DNA of 64,000 nucleotides. Origin: Neolentinus lepideus HHB14362 ss-1 (lineage: Eukaryota > Basidiomycota > Agaricomycetes > Gloeophyllales > Gloeophyllaceae). Below the pieces are notes generated by a model. It searched no databases. It had not been told where the DNA came from and was given only the letters and a program-made list of their open reading frames with translations. The position numbers and the translations under genes were made by a program. This document shows, piece after piece, positions 24,517-37,100 of this stretch (position 1 is its first letter; each line of letters starts with the position of its first letter). Where the stretch lies: assembly GCA_001632425.1 (NCBI GenBank), contig KV425575.1:108168-172167 (forward strand), read 5' to 3'.

Positions 24517-27478
24517 GTATTTCACATCGATAATGTCGTAATGTTATGACCTTCTGTAATATAACCGTCGTGGCTTTACTTACTATGAATCGTTGTATTT
24601 TGATGTCAAAAGTCTGTTCGTTTGCGGCCTCGATTTGATCGCTTCATATGATCAGAAAGTGATGATAATACGATGTGGACTGATTTCCTGCCATCCCCTC
24701 GGAATAGTGCGCTGTGCATCAAATCTTCATCATCGTGCATATCTGTTATGTCTCCTCTCTCTGGCTGTGTATCGCCTGCGGACATTAATGACAAGGTCAA
24801 AATCGCAAAAAGTGAGTGCCAGTCACACTTGATTTGGCGCTTGATGGCGGCCAGATGGCGCTCGCCACGGACGTGAACCCATGCCAGCATTGTCGAAGTG
24901 TTTTTGGTATTGCCAAATTCTATGGCATTATCATAGGGAGGTTGAGTGTCTCCTGCGATCAACCTTGGGCCTACATGAATGTCGATGTTGGCGATATTTG
25001 CGCTCACGCTGGAGGCAGCAATCCAACAACGCAGGCAAGGTTATAGTGAATAGTGATCGTACAGGGAATCCAGAGATAGCGGCCTTGTGTCTCGATCTTC
25101 ATGTGCGCTTGCGACGTCCCTTTCGATATTCTGTTGATACACTCCTTCCCCCCGAGAATCCCAGCGAGACAAAATTGGTTGAGAATTCGCTAAGTCTTCC
25201 TTCTTTTGCGAGGCGTCGTTCTGACAATAGGAAATCCGTAGTCAGCCATACATGTTGGCATCGATAAGTGTAGGGATAGCGGACCCCATCTTCCGATCCT
25301 CTTCCCTGGCGTAACGATCCAGACCACATATCCGTCCGTCCCTCTCTAGAGGTGGCGGCTTGTACGAGAATGGTGAACCGCGTCCTTATCCCAATCTGTT
25401 GATCGTCCATGTAGCGAGATGCCCCCGTATCACGTTGATGTTTCGCGCTCGAGGTGTTCCTGCACCCAAGCTTGAGCGCACCAGCGTATCCGCGTCAACG
25501 TTTGAGCCAAGCCAGGCCTGGAAACCCAACGACACTAGGGGGAATTGATCCACGCACATCACTTAATCGGAAGACACTATATCCATTGCAGGTACCGAAT
25601 TATGACTATTGCGAGTCCAAGAATTCAAGCACACGATTGCTGTGTAGCGTGTGCCAAATCAGGCGTCTCATTCTCGATGTTGTGCTTGGCAGAAGAGAGG
25701 TGACTGCGAGAGGCCGATGACGAAAATACAATCAAGATCACGACTCCCCGTATCCTGAAACTCGAACATAAAATTACGCATTGCAAGGCCCGCCACTAGG
25801 TTCAGAACCGGAGTATCATAGTCTCTTCCAATAAACGTCGGTGTTCTCGAACATATGAACTCTGGTCCTGGAGGACGTGGCTGGTGTCCTCCTACTCAAT
25901 GCCCATCCCGGTCGTACTTATGTAGCTACAATCCGCATAAGTTATGGCAGTATTGATATGATTCCTTCCATACTGTATTCGTACAACAGCTGATCTCTCT
26001 CACCAAAATCATGAATTGGACCACAATTACCGCTCTCCACAATGCGTCCACATTGTTCAGCCACGTAAAGGATTCATTTAAACCCCCTTACTGCAGGGAG
26101 ATCGAAAAGGTCGTCGCACACTGTCAAGTTCGTCAGCTGGCCTAGTCTCCGATAGCATTCAGTATCCACCTCGTTCAACGCAAGATAAAGTCGCTGGATA
26201 GGGGAGCCCGCGCTGAATCACAATATACATATTCTGTAAGCCATGTATTACGAATGAGAAATCTCTGTTAAGGACCTCGGAGGCCCCCCCCTCCCCCAGC
26301 ATAGGGTCTCGGCATCTTCCGGTGCCACCCCTGGCTAGCCAGTGTGCCCAAAGTTCACATGGATTAGTCAGTGAGATCTGATGATCTCCAAGATCAGCGA
26401 CTGCCCCAAATGGCGAGAAGGTGATGGGAAGAGTCGGTCTCACCGGAAGTCACCCGGTTCCTTCCCGGTGAGTAGTAAAAGCACCTGAGTGCAATACATG
26501 GCACCCAGAGAAACATAACTTGAGAGTAGCTATTTACATATGAAGCATACTTGCACGACATAAAAACATATATTATTGATTTTGTTCGTGCCAGACGTCA
26601 CGTACATGTGCAACGATGCAAAGGACATGAGCGGAGAAAGCCAAACAGACTGGAGAGACTTAGCAGCAGAGTGGCAAAAAAAAATGGACGCAAAAACATT
26701 ACATTCATACCATTGCGTCCTTATCCGTTACACCATTTTATCGCAAAAAAATGTCCATACGTGGTGTCCGTATCGGACACACGAGGCGCCGCGAATCCTC
26801 CGATCTTCCGAATGTGGCAGCATTAAGCCGTTTGTGGTTGCGCACGTGACCTTTGGGAGCGTGTAGCCTCCACCCCTTGCGTACGGTACCCCATAACATG
26901 GTTAAGAGCCTGCCATGGTAGACCGAGGGATTTTTAGCCAAGTCAAGCAATAAAACGCGGCAGGTCGGGAAGCCCGAGGTTCTCATTCCGAAAAGGTGGA
27001 TATGTTCTCTATTTAGGTCTAGATATCTGCTGACTACTTTCTGGGTTCTGCAGTGGGTTGCTTGTCTACTGAGTCGTATTTAGGAGGCGCCGTATCAAGC
27101 CTACGAATGACGCGATTTCACCACTTTCGCCATCGATCAAATTACCGCTAAGTTTCGAGAGCCTTATCATCTAATATTGACCCGTTGTGGTTCGTCTACT
27201 GCTACGATTGATACATGATGTATCGTTGAGGCCTCGGATCCTTTCACGTTCCTGAGTCGGAGTAGTTCCCTTCACAAGATGCTTTATCTCGACTCATGTG
27301 TCTCCTAACGTCGTCCGCCTTTAAAGACAGTGAGTTCCCCTTTGTACGGTATCATCTTTTCTCCATCCATTTCGCTACTTGAATAGACTGTGGTCCACGT
27401 TCTCCTGCTCACTCGTCTAGTGTGGACTGCCCATCCCAGTCTGTTATTCCAGCTTCGTACTCGCTCCTTACCATTGCC
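24517..27478. other. gene-free stretch
   Basis: No supported gene. Notable only for a C-rich tract at about 26284-26298 and A-runs near 26678 and 26750. Confidence 0.5.
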
Positions 27479-29494
27479 ATGTATACGTTCTACGAAATCC
27501 GCTCTGTCCCTCCTTCTTTCTCGTCCTTTTCACTTGTCCCTCTCATCATCGTCGTCGCAGCATTGATATGGGTATTGTGGAAGCCTCGTCCAGTACGCCT
27601 CTGTATTGTGTGATGGTTTATTGCAATTCTAACGGGTCACTCAGCTTGATGCCATCCCGACCGTTGGCGCCTCAGGGCCTTTGACTTCTTATGTCAGTGC
27701 AATACGCTTCATGTTCCACGGTCGGGATATGATTCAACAAGGTTACCGACGTGTGCGTATCTATTTCATTGTGACAGGTTTTAGCTCAGCCTAAGGGCTA
27801 GTTCTACGACGGAGGCGTCTTCAAGATACCTATGATCGACCGCTACATGGTTGTCGTCGTTGGCAGAAAACTCTCCGAGGAACTTCGTGCTGCGCCGGAA
27901 GGTGTCTTCTCTCTTACCCAGGCTCTAGTCGATGTAAGCCTCAGATCTCTGAAAGGGGACAACGTCCTGATTCCTCTAAGCAGATGCTCCATTTCGACTT
28001 TGCATTCGGCAAGAAGGTCTACCTCAACCCCGTTCACACGCATCTCATAAAGACTAAGATGACGAAGGCCATTGCTGCCTTCACCCCCGATTTGTACAAT
28101 GAATGTATACAGGGATTCGAGAAATACATGCCTCTGGATGACAGCAAAGGTTAGTTGACTCAGCTGTATCGAAGGGAATATGTCTCTGATGTTCGCAACC
28201 GCAGAATGGAAAGCTGTTCCTTGTCTCCCGACCTGTTCTCGGCTCTCTGTCATCATCATCAACCGTATCCTGGTCGGAGATCCTCTGTGTGAGTTCTTTT
28301 GTGACATCACATGCCTGGATAATACAATGGAACACTGGTTAGGTCGTGATCCCGAGTACATCAAGTTGATCCTCCAGTTCATCGTTGACGTGTTTAAGTC
28401 TCGAATGCTATTTGCTCTCTTACCCCGTTCCCTCAAACCGTAAGCAATATTTTGTACACACAGTACACCTGATTCTGAAATCTCAACTAGCATTGTTGGC
28501 CGATTTGCAACCAACATTCCATCCCAGGTTCATCTTGGAATGCGTCTGTTGAAGCCCATTCTCGATGAACGCACGAAGATCCTCGAGGGTTCAGATGGCG
28601 AGTGGTCGGCTCTTCCGGTGTGTTTTGTTGATATCTGTCAGTTTCGCTATGCCGAAGCGACCACTTTGCAGGATGATATGCTTTCCTGGTTGATGGCATC
28701 AGTCCCTAGGGATGAGACTCTGGAAACGATGACTCGGCGACTTCTGGCCGTCAATGTTGCCGCTATTCACTCAATTCGACACGTGAGCGGGGATCGGCAA
28801 TCCCTATGTGCTATGTTTACATTCCGTGCATTGACAATTACAATGTAGACCTTTAGTCATTCTATATTCTATCTTGCTGTCAACCAGGAGCTCATCCCGC
28901 CGATCCGCAAGGAGGTAGAGGAAGCCATAGCTGAGGACGGCTGGACCAAGACGGCCATGAGTAAACTCTACTTACTTGACAGTTTCCTGAAGGAGGTGTT
29001 GCGCTTTAACAAAGACCGAGCATGGTCTCTGAACCGGAAGGCTCTGAAGGACTTCACCTTCTCCGACGGTACCTTCATTCCCAAGGGCACCAGCATCGCA
29101 GCTTGTGCCACTCCAGTACACATGGACGGGTCTGTTTACCCAGACCCCGCGAAGTTCGATGCATATCGTTTCTACAGGCTAATGGAGCGCGATAACGATG
29201 CGAGTCGGCACCTGCTCGTGAAGACAAGTCTTGAGTACTTGACATTCGGACATGGCAGCCATGGTAAGCATTTCTTTTCCATTCAGCGGAGCTGAACTGA
29301 TGTTAGCTCTCACATTAGCTTGCCCCGGTCGATTTTTCGCTGCTAACCAGCTGAAGCTGATGCTTAGTTACCTCTTGCTCAATTATGACATCGAGCTGGA
29401 GACGCCAGGCGTCATGCCTGAGCGGGTCTGGTTCGAGGAGTCTGTTCTACCAAACCCAAGAGCCAATATCTTGTACAGGAAACGTCAGGCGTAG
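27479..29494 (+). CDS. cytochrome P450 monooxygenase, ent-kaurene-oxidase-like (copy 2)
   Basis: Paralog of the P450 at 12011 with the same ten-exon plan: 27479-27592, 27645-27752, 27802-27933, 27984-28149, 28205-28288, 28343-28439, 28491-28617, 28672-28782, 28849-29263, 29319-29494, about 509 residues. It has the N-terminal membrane helix, AAIHS in the I-helix, EVLR for ExxR and the heme loop FGHGSHACPGR. The start is two codons later than in copy 1 because the first ATG there is ATT here. Intron 9 has a normal GTAAGC donor. Both coding and near 3' sequences resemble copy 1, so this is a dispersed segmental duplicate. The substrate is unknown; divergence across the whole protein leaves room for a changed specificity. 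Confidence 0.9.
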
Positions 29495-29572
29495 GCCCTA
29501 CATCCTCTCTTGTCCCTATTTATGTGCATAGTCATATAATTGTAGTAAGTCTTGTTACAACAGACAGAATTG

Positions 29573-29901
29573 CACTTCTGTTTCGTCTCTGGCCACCCGC
29601 GGCAAACCCCTTGGGCCTCTGGCGCTGCCGACCTGTGGACATCGTGCAAAAACTCTGGACTGTTTACACCTTGGCTCTGAAGCTTGAAGTTTCCCAATGA
29701 TGCGCTCACCCGACTACACTGCGCCGTTGAGTCTTCATGCGGTCAACGTGGACTTGCGTGCTCAGGCCTCAGGTTCGACTATATACCTCGGCTCCTACCT
29801 TCGTTATTTGCGACCGCCACGGCTGCATAATCGGTTGGATAGGCGACTTGCTTCACAGGTTCTCGGATGGTCGACGAACCACTACTTTAATCGGGCCCGG
29901 A
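29573..29901. repeat. third copy of the P450 3'-flank unit
   Basis: It begins GACAGAATTGCACTTCTGTTTC and carries the same landmarks as 14131-14735: CAATGATGCGCTCACCCGA, GGTCAACGTGGACTTGCG, a TATATACC stretch and TGCATAATCGGTTGG. Similarity to the copy-1 flank ends near ATCGGGC. Here it lies just upstream of the RRT8-like gene, so it may contribute to that gene's promoter. Confidence 0.7.
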
Positions 29902-30068
29902 ACAATCGCAGCGATGGGGTGGCGTTGTATGTTCAGACTGTTTGGCCTTGGTTGGTCTCTGGCAACGCCACTCGCGCATTACCGGTACGTCACCGCCATA
30001 ATAGCAGCCTGCCATGATGCTTCAACCCACCAAGTCCTTGTTCACTTCAACTCTGACGACGCTGGGCA

Positions 30069-31086
30069 ATGCCGACCGACGCACACCATCCTACGCTAAC
30101 ACAGCAGCTGCAAGATCGCGCTAAGGAATTGGGAACTTACGCCTTCCAGGCAGTGTCATCTTTTTCTTGGTTATGGCCTTTTCGCGGAATTTTCTTTGCA
30201 GTGACCAGTATGTCTGTCTTTCTGTTGGAACTTTGAAACGAGTCGTGACCAATTTAAGCAGACCCAGGCTTGGTTACTTCTGTGCGCCCAGCGCTCGTCA
30301 AATCCCTCTTCTTTTCCTCAGCCATATTCCTCGCTCTCCTCATCTTCACGTACTTTCCCCAAATGGCCATTCTCGTCATAATTACTGGCCCCCTCGCGCC
30401 GCTATTTGCTCTCATCCTCATTGGCGCTGAATCTCTCTTGATTCTCACTTTTCTCGCGAAACCTCTCTTTCTCGAGCCCGCCCTAACACATGTCTTCGAT
30501 GCAACGCTCATCGCTCGAGGTCAGAGAGAGCTAGTTGTTCATGGAAAGATGCGCATTGGAGGGGGCAGCTCGAGTAGCGGCAAGGGGGTCGGTAAGGCGC
30601 TGGTGAGGCCTTTGCAGGGCTTTACGCCCAGTGGGATCATTAAGTACGCCCTGTCACTACCGTTGAACTTCGTACCTGCTGTGGGAACTGCATTATTCAT
30701 CTTGTACAATGGTGAGTCTCCTTCTGTACTGTTTCTGTTTTGTTGCTTTTCTTGCCAGTACTATAGGCAGTAGAGAGGGCGCAGGCTGGCATGCGCGATA
30801 CTTCCAGCTCAAGGGACTCTCGAAACAGCAGCGGCAAGCGTTCATCGACTCGCATCAGCCTGAGTATACAGCGTCTGTTTACCGCTTTTTTTTTCAAAAA
30901 AAACCTATCAATATCTGACTCGAGTCGTATAGATTTGGTGCAGCCACGCTACTCCTCAATCTCGTGCCCTTGGTGGGCCTCGTCTTCAGTTTCACCAATA
31001 CTATTGGAGCAGCACTATGGGCTGCGGACGTAGAAGCCAAGGAGAACCTAATCGGAAACGAAGGGGAGTCGATGAAGGACCGATGA
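30069..31086 (+). CDS. EI24/RRT8-like multi-pass membrane protein
   Basis: Four exons: 30069-30207, 30262-30711, 30767-30872, 30933-31086, 282 residues. The order of features matches what I recall of the fungal EI24 / outer spore wall RRT8 family. There is an amphipathic N-terminus with WPFRGIFF, then TNPGLVTSVRP. Two strongly hydrophobic segments (about residues 62-81 and 86-115) follow. Then come LPLNFVPAVGT, the motif HARYFQLKG, and a final hydrophobic segment with VPLVGLVFSFTN and GAALWAAD. In yeast, RRT8 and relatives sit at lipid droplets and the prospore/spore wall; function here is inferred from family only. The last donor (GTCTGT at 30873) is weak but restores the family's FGAA continuation. 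It is about 0.6 kb behind P450 copy 2. Confidence 0.75.
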
Positions 31087-32403
31087 GCGATGCGGTGCAT
31101 GGAAATGCTATCACGCCAATAACGATGTGATGCCGACTGTGCGTATTATTCGCTTCATGGACAATTAACCAGCAGTGTTCGCTTGGTGTTAGCAAGTTCA
31201 CCCTGTCTTACGTCTGACCATTGACTATCCGAATTCCGGCCACCGTGAACTGTCATTCACTCTCAATGGCATAGAAGAGCCGCGCTGAGCAAGGCTTGTT
31301 CAATATGTGAGGTGCTTCTTGATATCAGTTGTGCCATACATCTCGAAAATCGACAGCTCGTACCTTCGCCATCCCCCCCTTAAATCACTGTCGAACAACC
31401 ATGCTAGAAGGTGCGTGAGCTAAATGGGCAAGGAATATGAAGTGGAAGGGTATCGTCTGATTTTTTGTGAGCATGGGCCATGGGCAGCATGTCTTGATGT
31501 CGACATCAGCTCCCAGATTTAATATGCTATGTTCACGGAAGACGAGTCACTGTCCTGTAGACGCTCAAGACCCCTTTCACGTATTTTGCTGCCTAAGAGA
31601 TTCCCTTGCCACTGGCTGTCACGTTGCTTTCATGGTCGAACATCTCCCCGCGACACGTTCAGCGCCGTCTCTCTTTCCTACACAACGTCTGTGCTTCTGC
31701 GTCCGCGACCTTCTCAGAACTCATCGGAGGATGAGACTTCCGGTTCCCGTGCCCAGGTTAATTGCGAGCACAACTTTGATCTATCTAAGAATACAATAGC
31801 AGGTACGTCTTGTCTATCCGGACTCAGTATGTTCAGGAAGACCGGGTGCAAGAGGCTGCGGTAACTCAGGAAGTCGGCCCCAGGATGAGCGCTAGCCCGT
31901 ACTTCATAAGTCTCGTTCTGCACATTCAAAAACAGTCAATTGACACCACTTGGCGGTCTTTTGGATCTGGGGAGCATGAGTTTCGTGCCCTTCGATAAAC
32001 GGCAAGCCTATTTTTAACTTGGATTGCCGCCCATATACAGGATATCGTATGTTATGAACATGTTCTTAATCGCTGCCACTCTTAGTAACCCACTCTTGTG
32101 CCAAATGGCGATCTTTCGGTATGCTTTCCCTCTGATGTATAAAAGGACAACGGAGGCTGCGCATATTGTTTAGCGAGCGAGTGGCAATGCAGAATTAGCT
32201 TCGGAACAATCTATCTTTGTGACTTTCGTGGCGTCTCCGGGCGTGTGTTTCAAAGTTCAAACACACGTTGCATCGTGTTCGCTATTGATTCCTGGATCAA
32301 CCCGACGCCTCCATTGCTCCTGTCGATGCTAATATGAACGGCCATGGGAAGTGGCGATACCGGCAAGGCCTAGTACCTGCAACTAGTGATGAGCTTGTGG
32401 TGA
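31087..32403. other. intergenic, nothing recognised
   Basis: No conserved frame or RNA gene found. Several short open frames around 31467-31998 have no domain and overlap each other on both strands. Confidence 0.5.
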
Positions 32404-32410
32404 TATAAAA
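32404..32410 (+). promoter_or_regulatory. TATA box of caspase-domain gene A
   Basis: A clean TATAAAA lies 57 bp upstream of the ATG at 32467. That spacing suits a transcript start about 30 bp downstream of the box and a short leader. Confidence 0.55.
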
Positions 32411-32466
32411 GATGGCTCCGAAGTTGCAAGGATGGCACCAGCTCCAACATCCCCCCGGCCCAGACT

Positions 32467-34319
32467 ATGCCAGGCCTCGTACAGCGCTCACAGTCAGGCT
32501 CGCCCGGTCCCTCGACTGGCAAAAGGAGGGCACTTCTTATTGGTATCAACTACGCCGCGACCAAGGACTACGTCCTGGAAGGACCCAATGCTGATGCGCG
32601 AACTTTTAAGCAGTTGCTGAAAGGTGTGTGTCACGCGAGTCGTCACGGCGGTCCTTGGAACTGACTTGTATAAAGAGCGATATGGATACGAGGAGGAAGA
32701 CATCAAGCTTATGACCGATGATGATCGATGCCCGAAGTATCTACGACCCTCCCGCGCCAATATAGTGAGTCAGACAGCGACTTAACCTGAAATGCCGCTG
32801 ACCAGGTCTCTTGTTAGAGACGAGAAGCTGCCAACTTGGTTCGGGGAGCGCAGAGTGGAGATCGATTCGTGTTCTTTTGTATGTCGGAAAGTCTGAGTAT
32901 CATGATAAGTCCTATAGATAATCTGCGTAGATGCTGGTCATGCCGATCAGGAGGCAGCCGTGGATGACACGGACGAAGAGGATGGACAAGATGAAGGTAC
33001 GCTCCGGTGATTAATTAGCGCTCAATAATACTAATTACTTGGGTTATGAACAGAGATCCTGGGTGAAGACGATCTATCTGACGATCAATCATCCACCAGC
33101 TCGGAGCAACGAATCAGAGATAATGTATGTAGAGGTTATAGATATAAGCGATCATGTGGAATCTTACTTTGGCCAGGATTTACGCCAAATACTTGTTGAC
33201 CCCTTACCAGCTGGAAGCAGTCTTATTGTGAGTCTTTGAACCTCCCTCCCTGGACTTGCTTCTGACCTTTGCACCCTAGGCTATTTTCGATTGCTGTCAT
33301 TCAGGAACTATGCTAGGTAAATTGATGAACTAGAGATTCAATTTTCCCGGGAACTGACCGTCGTCCGGGGAACCCTGGCAGATCTCGAGCACTATCATTG
33401 TAATCTACCCTGGAATCCTACTTGGAAGACGTCGCCCATTGGTTAGTAATGTGTCATTTTTTTCTAGTTCCGCAAGTGTCTAACCGTTCTGTCGACGCAA
33501 CCAGCGCCATATGATTTGGCAGGTAGTGATCTTCAATCCACCATTGCTCTCGATTCTATCCAACTCACTCATTATTGTTTCGTAGCTCACCATTATCGAT
33601 CCATGCGACATATTCACACTCCACCACACTCAAGAAGACCCTCTGAGAACAAGTCTAAAACCGCCACAACTGCTACCTTTCCGACGTCTGAGACAACTGT
33701 GGCGTCCAGCAGACCGCGACGGATGACCTGGGCATCCTTGACCAATCCTCCAGGCGAAGCATCGGAAGAGGCGACCACTACAGTGATCTGCACAGGCGAA
33801 TGCCCAAAGGGTGATGACGACGTGGCGCACATTGTAAATTGCTGGCCGGTGGAACACTGTTCGATGGGCTTATGCTATGATTTTAGATATCGATATCGGC
33901 ATGTCTGGACTCTCAGCTAGCATGGGAGGGGCCTGATGGAGGATCGATCACACAGGCGCGTTATTTAAATCAATATAGCAGTGGCCTTTTTGACAGAAGG
34001 CTGTTCAGGTCCTTGTAAGGTTCCTGAGGCAGAAGACGGACTGCACCTTGTACGACGTGGTACTGGAACTCAGGCAAGCCACTCGACATCTTCCGATTAA
34101 TATTACTGACACCCGCCCAGCCGAAAGCTACAACATGCAGGATGGTTGGTGGAGCAACAGAGAGCTGAGCAGCCGGAGGATTTCGTGGATGCTCCAGGTC
34201 CAGCTTATCAAGTGCCTCAGGTATGTTCAATCCTTCACTGCGCTGGATAGCTGACGCACGCCCATGGAATATAGATAGGAAGCCGCAGTGCTCTGGTAGG
34301 TTCTTCCGTTGACCGATGA
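32467..34319 (+). CDS. caspase-domain (metacaspase-like) protease A
   Basis: A C14-type caspase-fold protease. Fourteen exons: 32467-32623, 32676-32764, 32818-32878, 32931-32996, 33054-33124, 33177-33227, 33280-33316, 33382-33441, 33505-33522, 33586-33833, 33887-33955, 34009-34073, 34121-34220, 34275-34319, giving 378 residues in one frame. Motifs in order: KRRALLIGINY, YGYEEEDIKLM, the His loop YAGHADQ (His about 106), an acidic insert, then FDCCHSG (Cys about 171). Both catalytic residues are present. The C-terminal part has ISACLDSQLAWEGPDGGS and DCTLYDVVLELS. The introns at 33956 (GCGCGT) and 34074 (GCAAGC) appear to use GC donors; the same positions in gene B use GT. Metacaspases normally cleave after Arg/Lys and act in stress and cell death; the target is unknown here. 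Gene B follows head to tail. Confidence 0.85.
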
Positions 34320-34857
34320 TGCGAATCCACTCATTTGTCGCATTCCAGGATCTCCACAGCCAGTTCACTCTGTGAATATGAAGCTTCTGTGGGTTTCCAT
34401 TCGAGCAATGGAGTCCCACTGCAACCATCGGACCACCGATGCCCCGGTCGACAAAGCGACATCTCCACAGGGTTCCGACGTCGGGACCAGTGCAGTAAGC
34501 TGTAACGTTACTCGGATGTACTTCCATCTTGTAATTCCTACTGTGCTTCTCGAAACATTATTTCACTTGTACAGCATACCTGTATCGTAGTGAGACGCAA
34601 ATTAATTTATCAGATTTCCGCTTTCGACTCAATAAAATGAGCTTGTCAACGTCAACAACTCCGGCTGATAGCCTAGCAAAGGAGAGGATTCGAGCAAGCC
34701 CCACTTGCAGTTTTTGTTGAGTCGAGGCCACGATTGACAGTGCCGACGAGTGACATGCACGGGGAAGGCGGTAGATCTCCTATGCACTGCTGTACGTATA
34801 AGTACACAGCATCCTGCATATATATATATATTCAAGAGACGTTGGCCGCCGCCCTCA
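34320..34857. promoter_or_regulatory. intergenic region with TATA-like element for gene B
   Basis: Between the two caspase-domain genes. A long TATA-like run, CATATATATATATATT, occupies 34817-34832, 25 bp upstream of the ATG at 34858. This is close for a TATA box, so the true start may lie at a later in-frame ATG (for example 34873) or the element may act differently. Confidence 0.4.
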
Positions 34858-36756
34858 ATGACGTCGCGTCGCATGCTCTCACAGCACGAACACATGGACC
34901 TTGTAGTCTCCAAGCGAAGACGTCAGAAGGCGCTCTTGATTGGAGTCGGATACGGAGACTGGGAGCAGGGGGAGGAAGCCTTGCAAGTACACAGTGATGT
35001 TCAGAGGGTGTATGATCTGCTATGCGGTGAGTATCTCTGTTAATAGAGTGTGCTTTCAAGCTGACTTTTACTTGCCGTCCAGATTATGGATTGCGAGCGG
35101 AAGATATAGTGGTCATGAATGACTCGAATCACGTCGATCCAGCTCTTGTCCCTAACGAGCTTAATATTGTGAGTACTGTAGACCCGGATCTGTGATCACG
35201 TATAATATTGAGAGCGTGGATATCAATAGGATATACAGATGGACCGCCTGATGAATGACATTGGGGATGACGACTTGGTGTTTTTCTACTGTGAGTAGCG
35301 CACAGAAACTCGGATAGTAGCTACCTGACGAGAACCAACGCGAGCAGTTGCAGGTCATGGAGACCAGTCCCCAGAAATCAGTGAAGGTGAAGAAGACCTG
35401 CATGGAGAGCGTACGTCACCTAAAATGGCATTGATCAGCTGTCTCATCTTTTCGTAGACGTGCTGACGTGTAACTGGGAAAAGCTTCGAGACGTGGTATG
35501 TCATGCCCTCAGCCGCATCAGAGGGAGAAGCATTGAGCAACTGTACGGCTTTAGGACCTGCGAAAGCACCTGGTGGACGGATTACCTCTGGGAGCCAACC
35601 TTCTGGTAAAGCAATCGTCCACTTTGAGCATTCAATCATGCTTAGCGTTGTGCGCACATTTAGGCTGTTTTCGATTGCTGCCATTCAGGCTCGATATTAA
35701 GTAAGTGGAACTTCTGAAGCCATGCGACTCAAAGTAGGAGCTAATATTCCTGCGCGCAGATTTAGAGCACCATCGGTGCAACAAGGCTTGGGACTGGAAG
35801 ACTCTAGGCTCGAAGAACCGACGTCAAACAGGTCAGTAATGCTGCAGTGCCAGACTTCATTAGAAACCTTACCTGAATACCCTAGGCCTCCTTCGACATG
35901 CGGTGCGCCGGTATACCGCAACTCTTAAACGTAGTCAAACAGCGTTTCCATCGACATCACGACCAACGCCTCTGTCTTCGGGCGCATCGCAATTCGTTTC
36001 AGAGAGAATTCAGCACCGCAGAATTGGAACCAAGATGCTCACCAGGACCCGAACACTCACAGTAGACACTCGTCTCGCAACCACATACATCCTCGACGAA
36101 AATGAATTGGAGATGCAAATGTCTCCGGATCCCATACGCTACACTTGCGACGGTGACTGTCCCGAAAGCTCGGAGCCAGCAACGGCTGTAAGTAGATAAG
36201 CGTTGGGCTCCGGAGACATGATCAAGAGCTCACAGGATGAAATATATGAAGGTGTGCATTTCCGCCTGTATGGATAGCAGCAGAACGCATGAAGGTCCAG
36301 AAGGTGGCTTTCTAACCGATGTAGGAATGATTTTACCTCGCACAAAAAGAATGTTCTGATGGTTGGTACCAATTCCGTCAGGCGTTCGTTCGGGTGTTGC
36401 GAGAGGATCCAAATCCAACGTACCGGAACCTGATACGGGGAATCTGGTATGTCTTGTAATCGGGTGTCCTCTTCCATATATCAATGAATTGTAGCACACG
36501 TTACCACAAATCCATCAAATTATTATTGGAGGACGAGGATTTCGAGAAGGAAGACGAATATCCTCCTCCTGGTTACTCCGTTCCTCAGGTACGATTAGGC
36601 ATTCCTAGCGAAATATGATTTTGGAACGCTGATTCAATAACAGCTCAGCAGTAATAGGAGGCTGGTACGTTGCAGGACATGATCAACGTGCCGACGCTGA
36701 CATCTACGTAGAATATGGACCGCCGTTTGAACTTAGGCATTGGCCGACGCACCTAG
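34858..36756 (+). CDS. caspase-domain (metacaspase-like) protease B
   Basis: Second caspase-fold protease, in tandem with gene A. Fourteen exons: 34858-35026, 35083-35168, 35230-35290, 35348-35410, 35458-35495, 35555-35605, 35664-35700, 35760-35831, 35886-36187, 36252-36320, 36382-36446, 36495-36588, 36644-36664, 36712-36756, about 390 residues. Motifs: RRRQKALLIGVGY, YGLRAEDIVVM, His loop FAGHGDQ (His about 109), DLRKHLVDGLPLGANLL, and AVFDCCHSGS (Cys about 162). The tail ends PQLSSNRRLNMD. Intron positions and phases largely match gene A, showing tandem duplication, but the proteins are strongly diverged, mainly in the linker between catalytic Cys and C-terminal part. All introns are GT-AG. 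The first exon is less certain than the rest. Confidence 0.83.
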
Positions 36757-37100
36757 GGCCCTTAGGGACATTCCGATGCAAGGGACATTCCGATGTCAGG
36801 GCCACTCTTGCTCTGGACGCTTTACTTATATCAGTAACTTACAATTCTGACCAACTACGTACCTTATGATCGTGTTAAGATGAGAACTGTACATTTCGTA
36901 CTAGTTGAGAGGGGACGAGACTCTGGGACAGCTAGTCACTAGTCAGCCGTCAATCAAGTGAACATCAGATCGAGAAATTCAGAGAAATGGGCGAACAAAT
37001 TCGCTAAAAACTCCAGTAGGTCTGCACATGTGTGAACAGATCCAATATGCATTTATGAGAAAGAAAGATATGAAATCGCACGTCAAGTGAGTTCCTAAAT

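Noticed and set aside
33970..34527. 185-codon minus-strand frame
   Set aside because: It lies antisense to the last exons of caspase-domain gene A, which show clear conserved motifs, and has no domain of its own.
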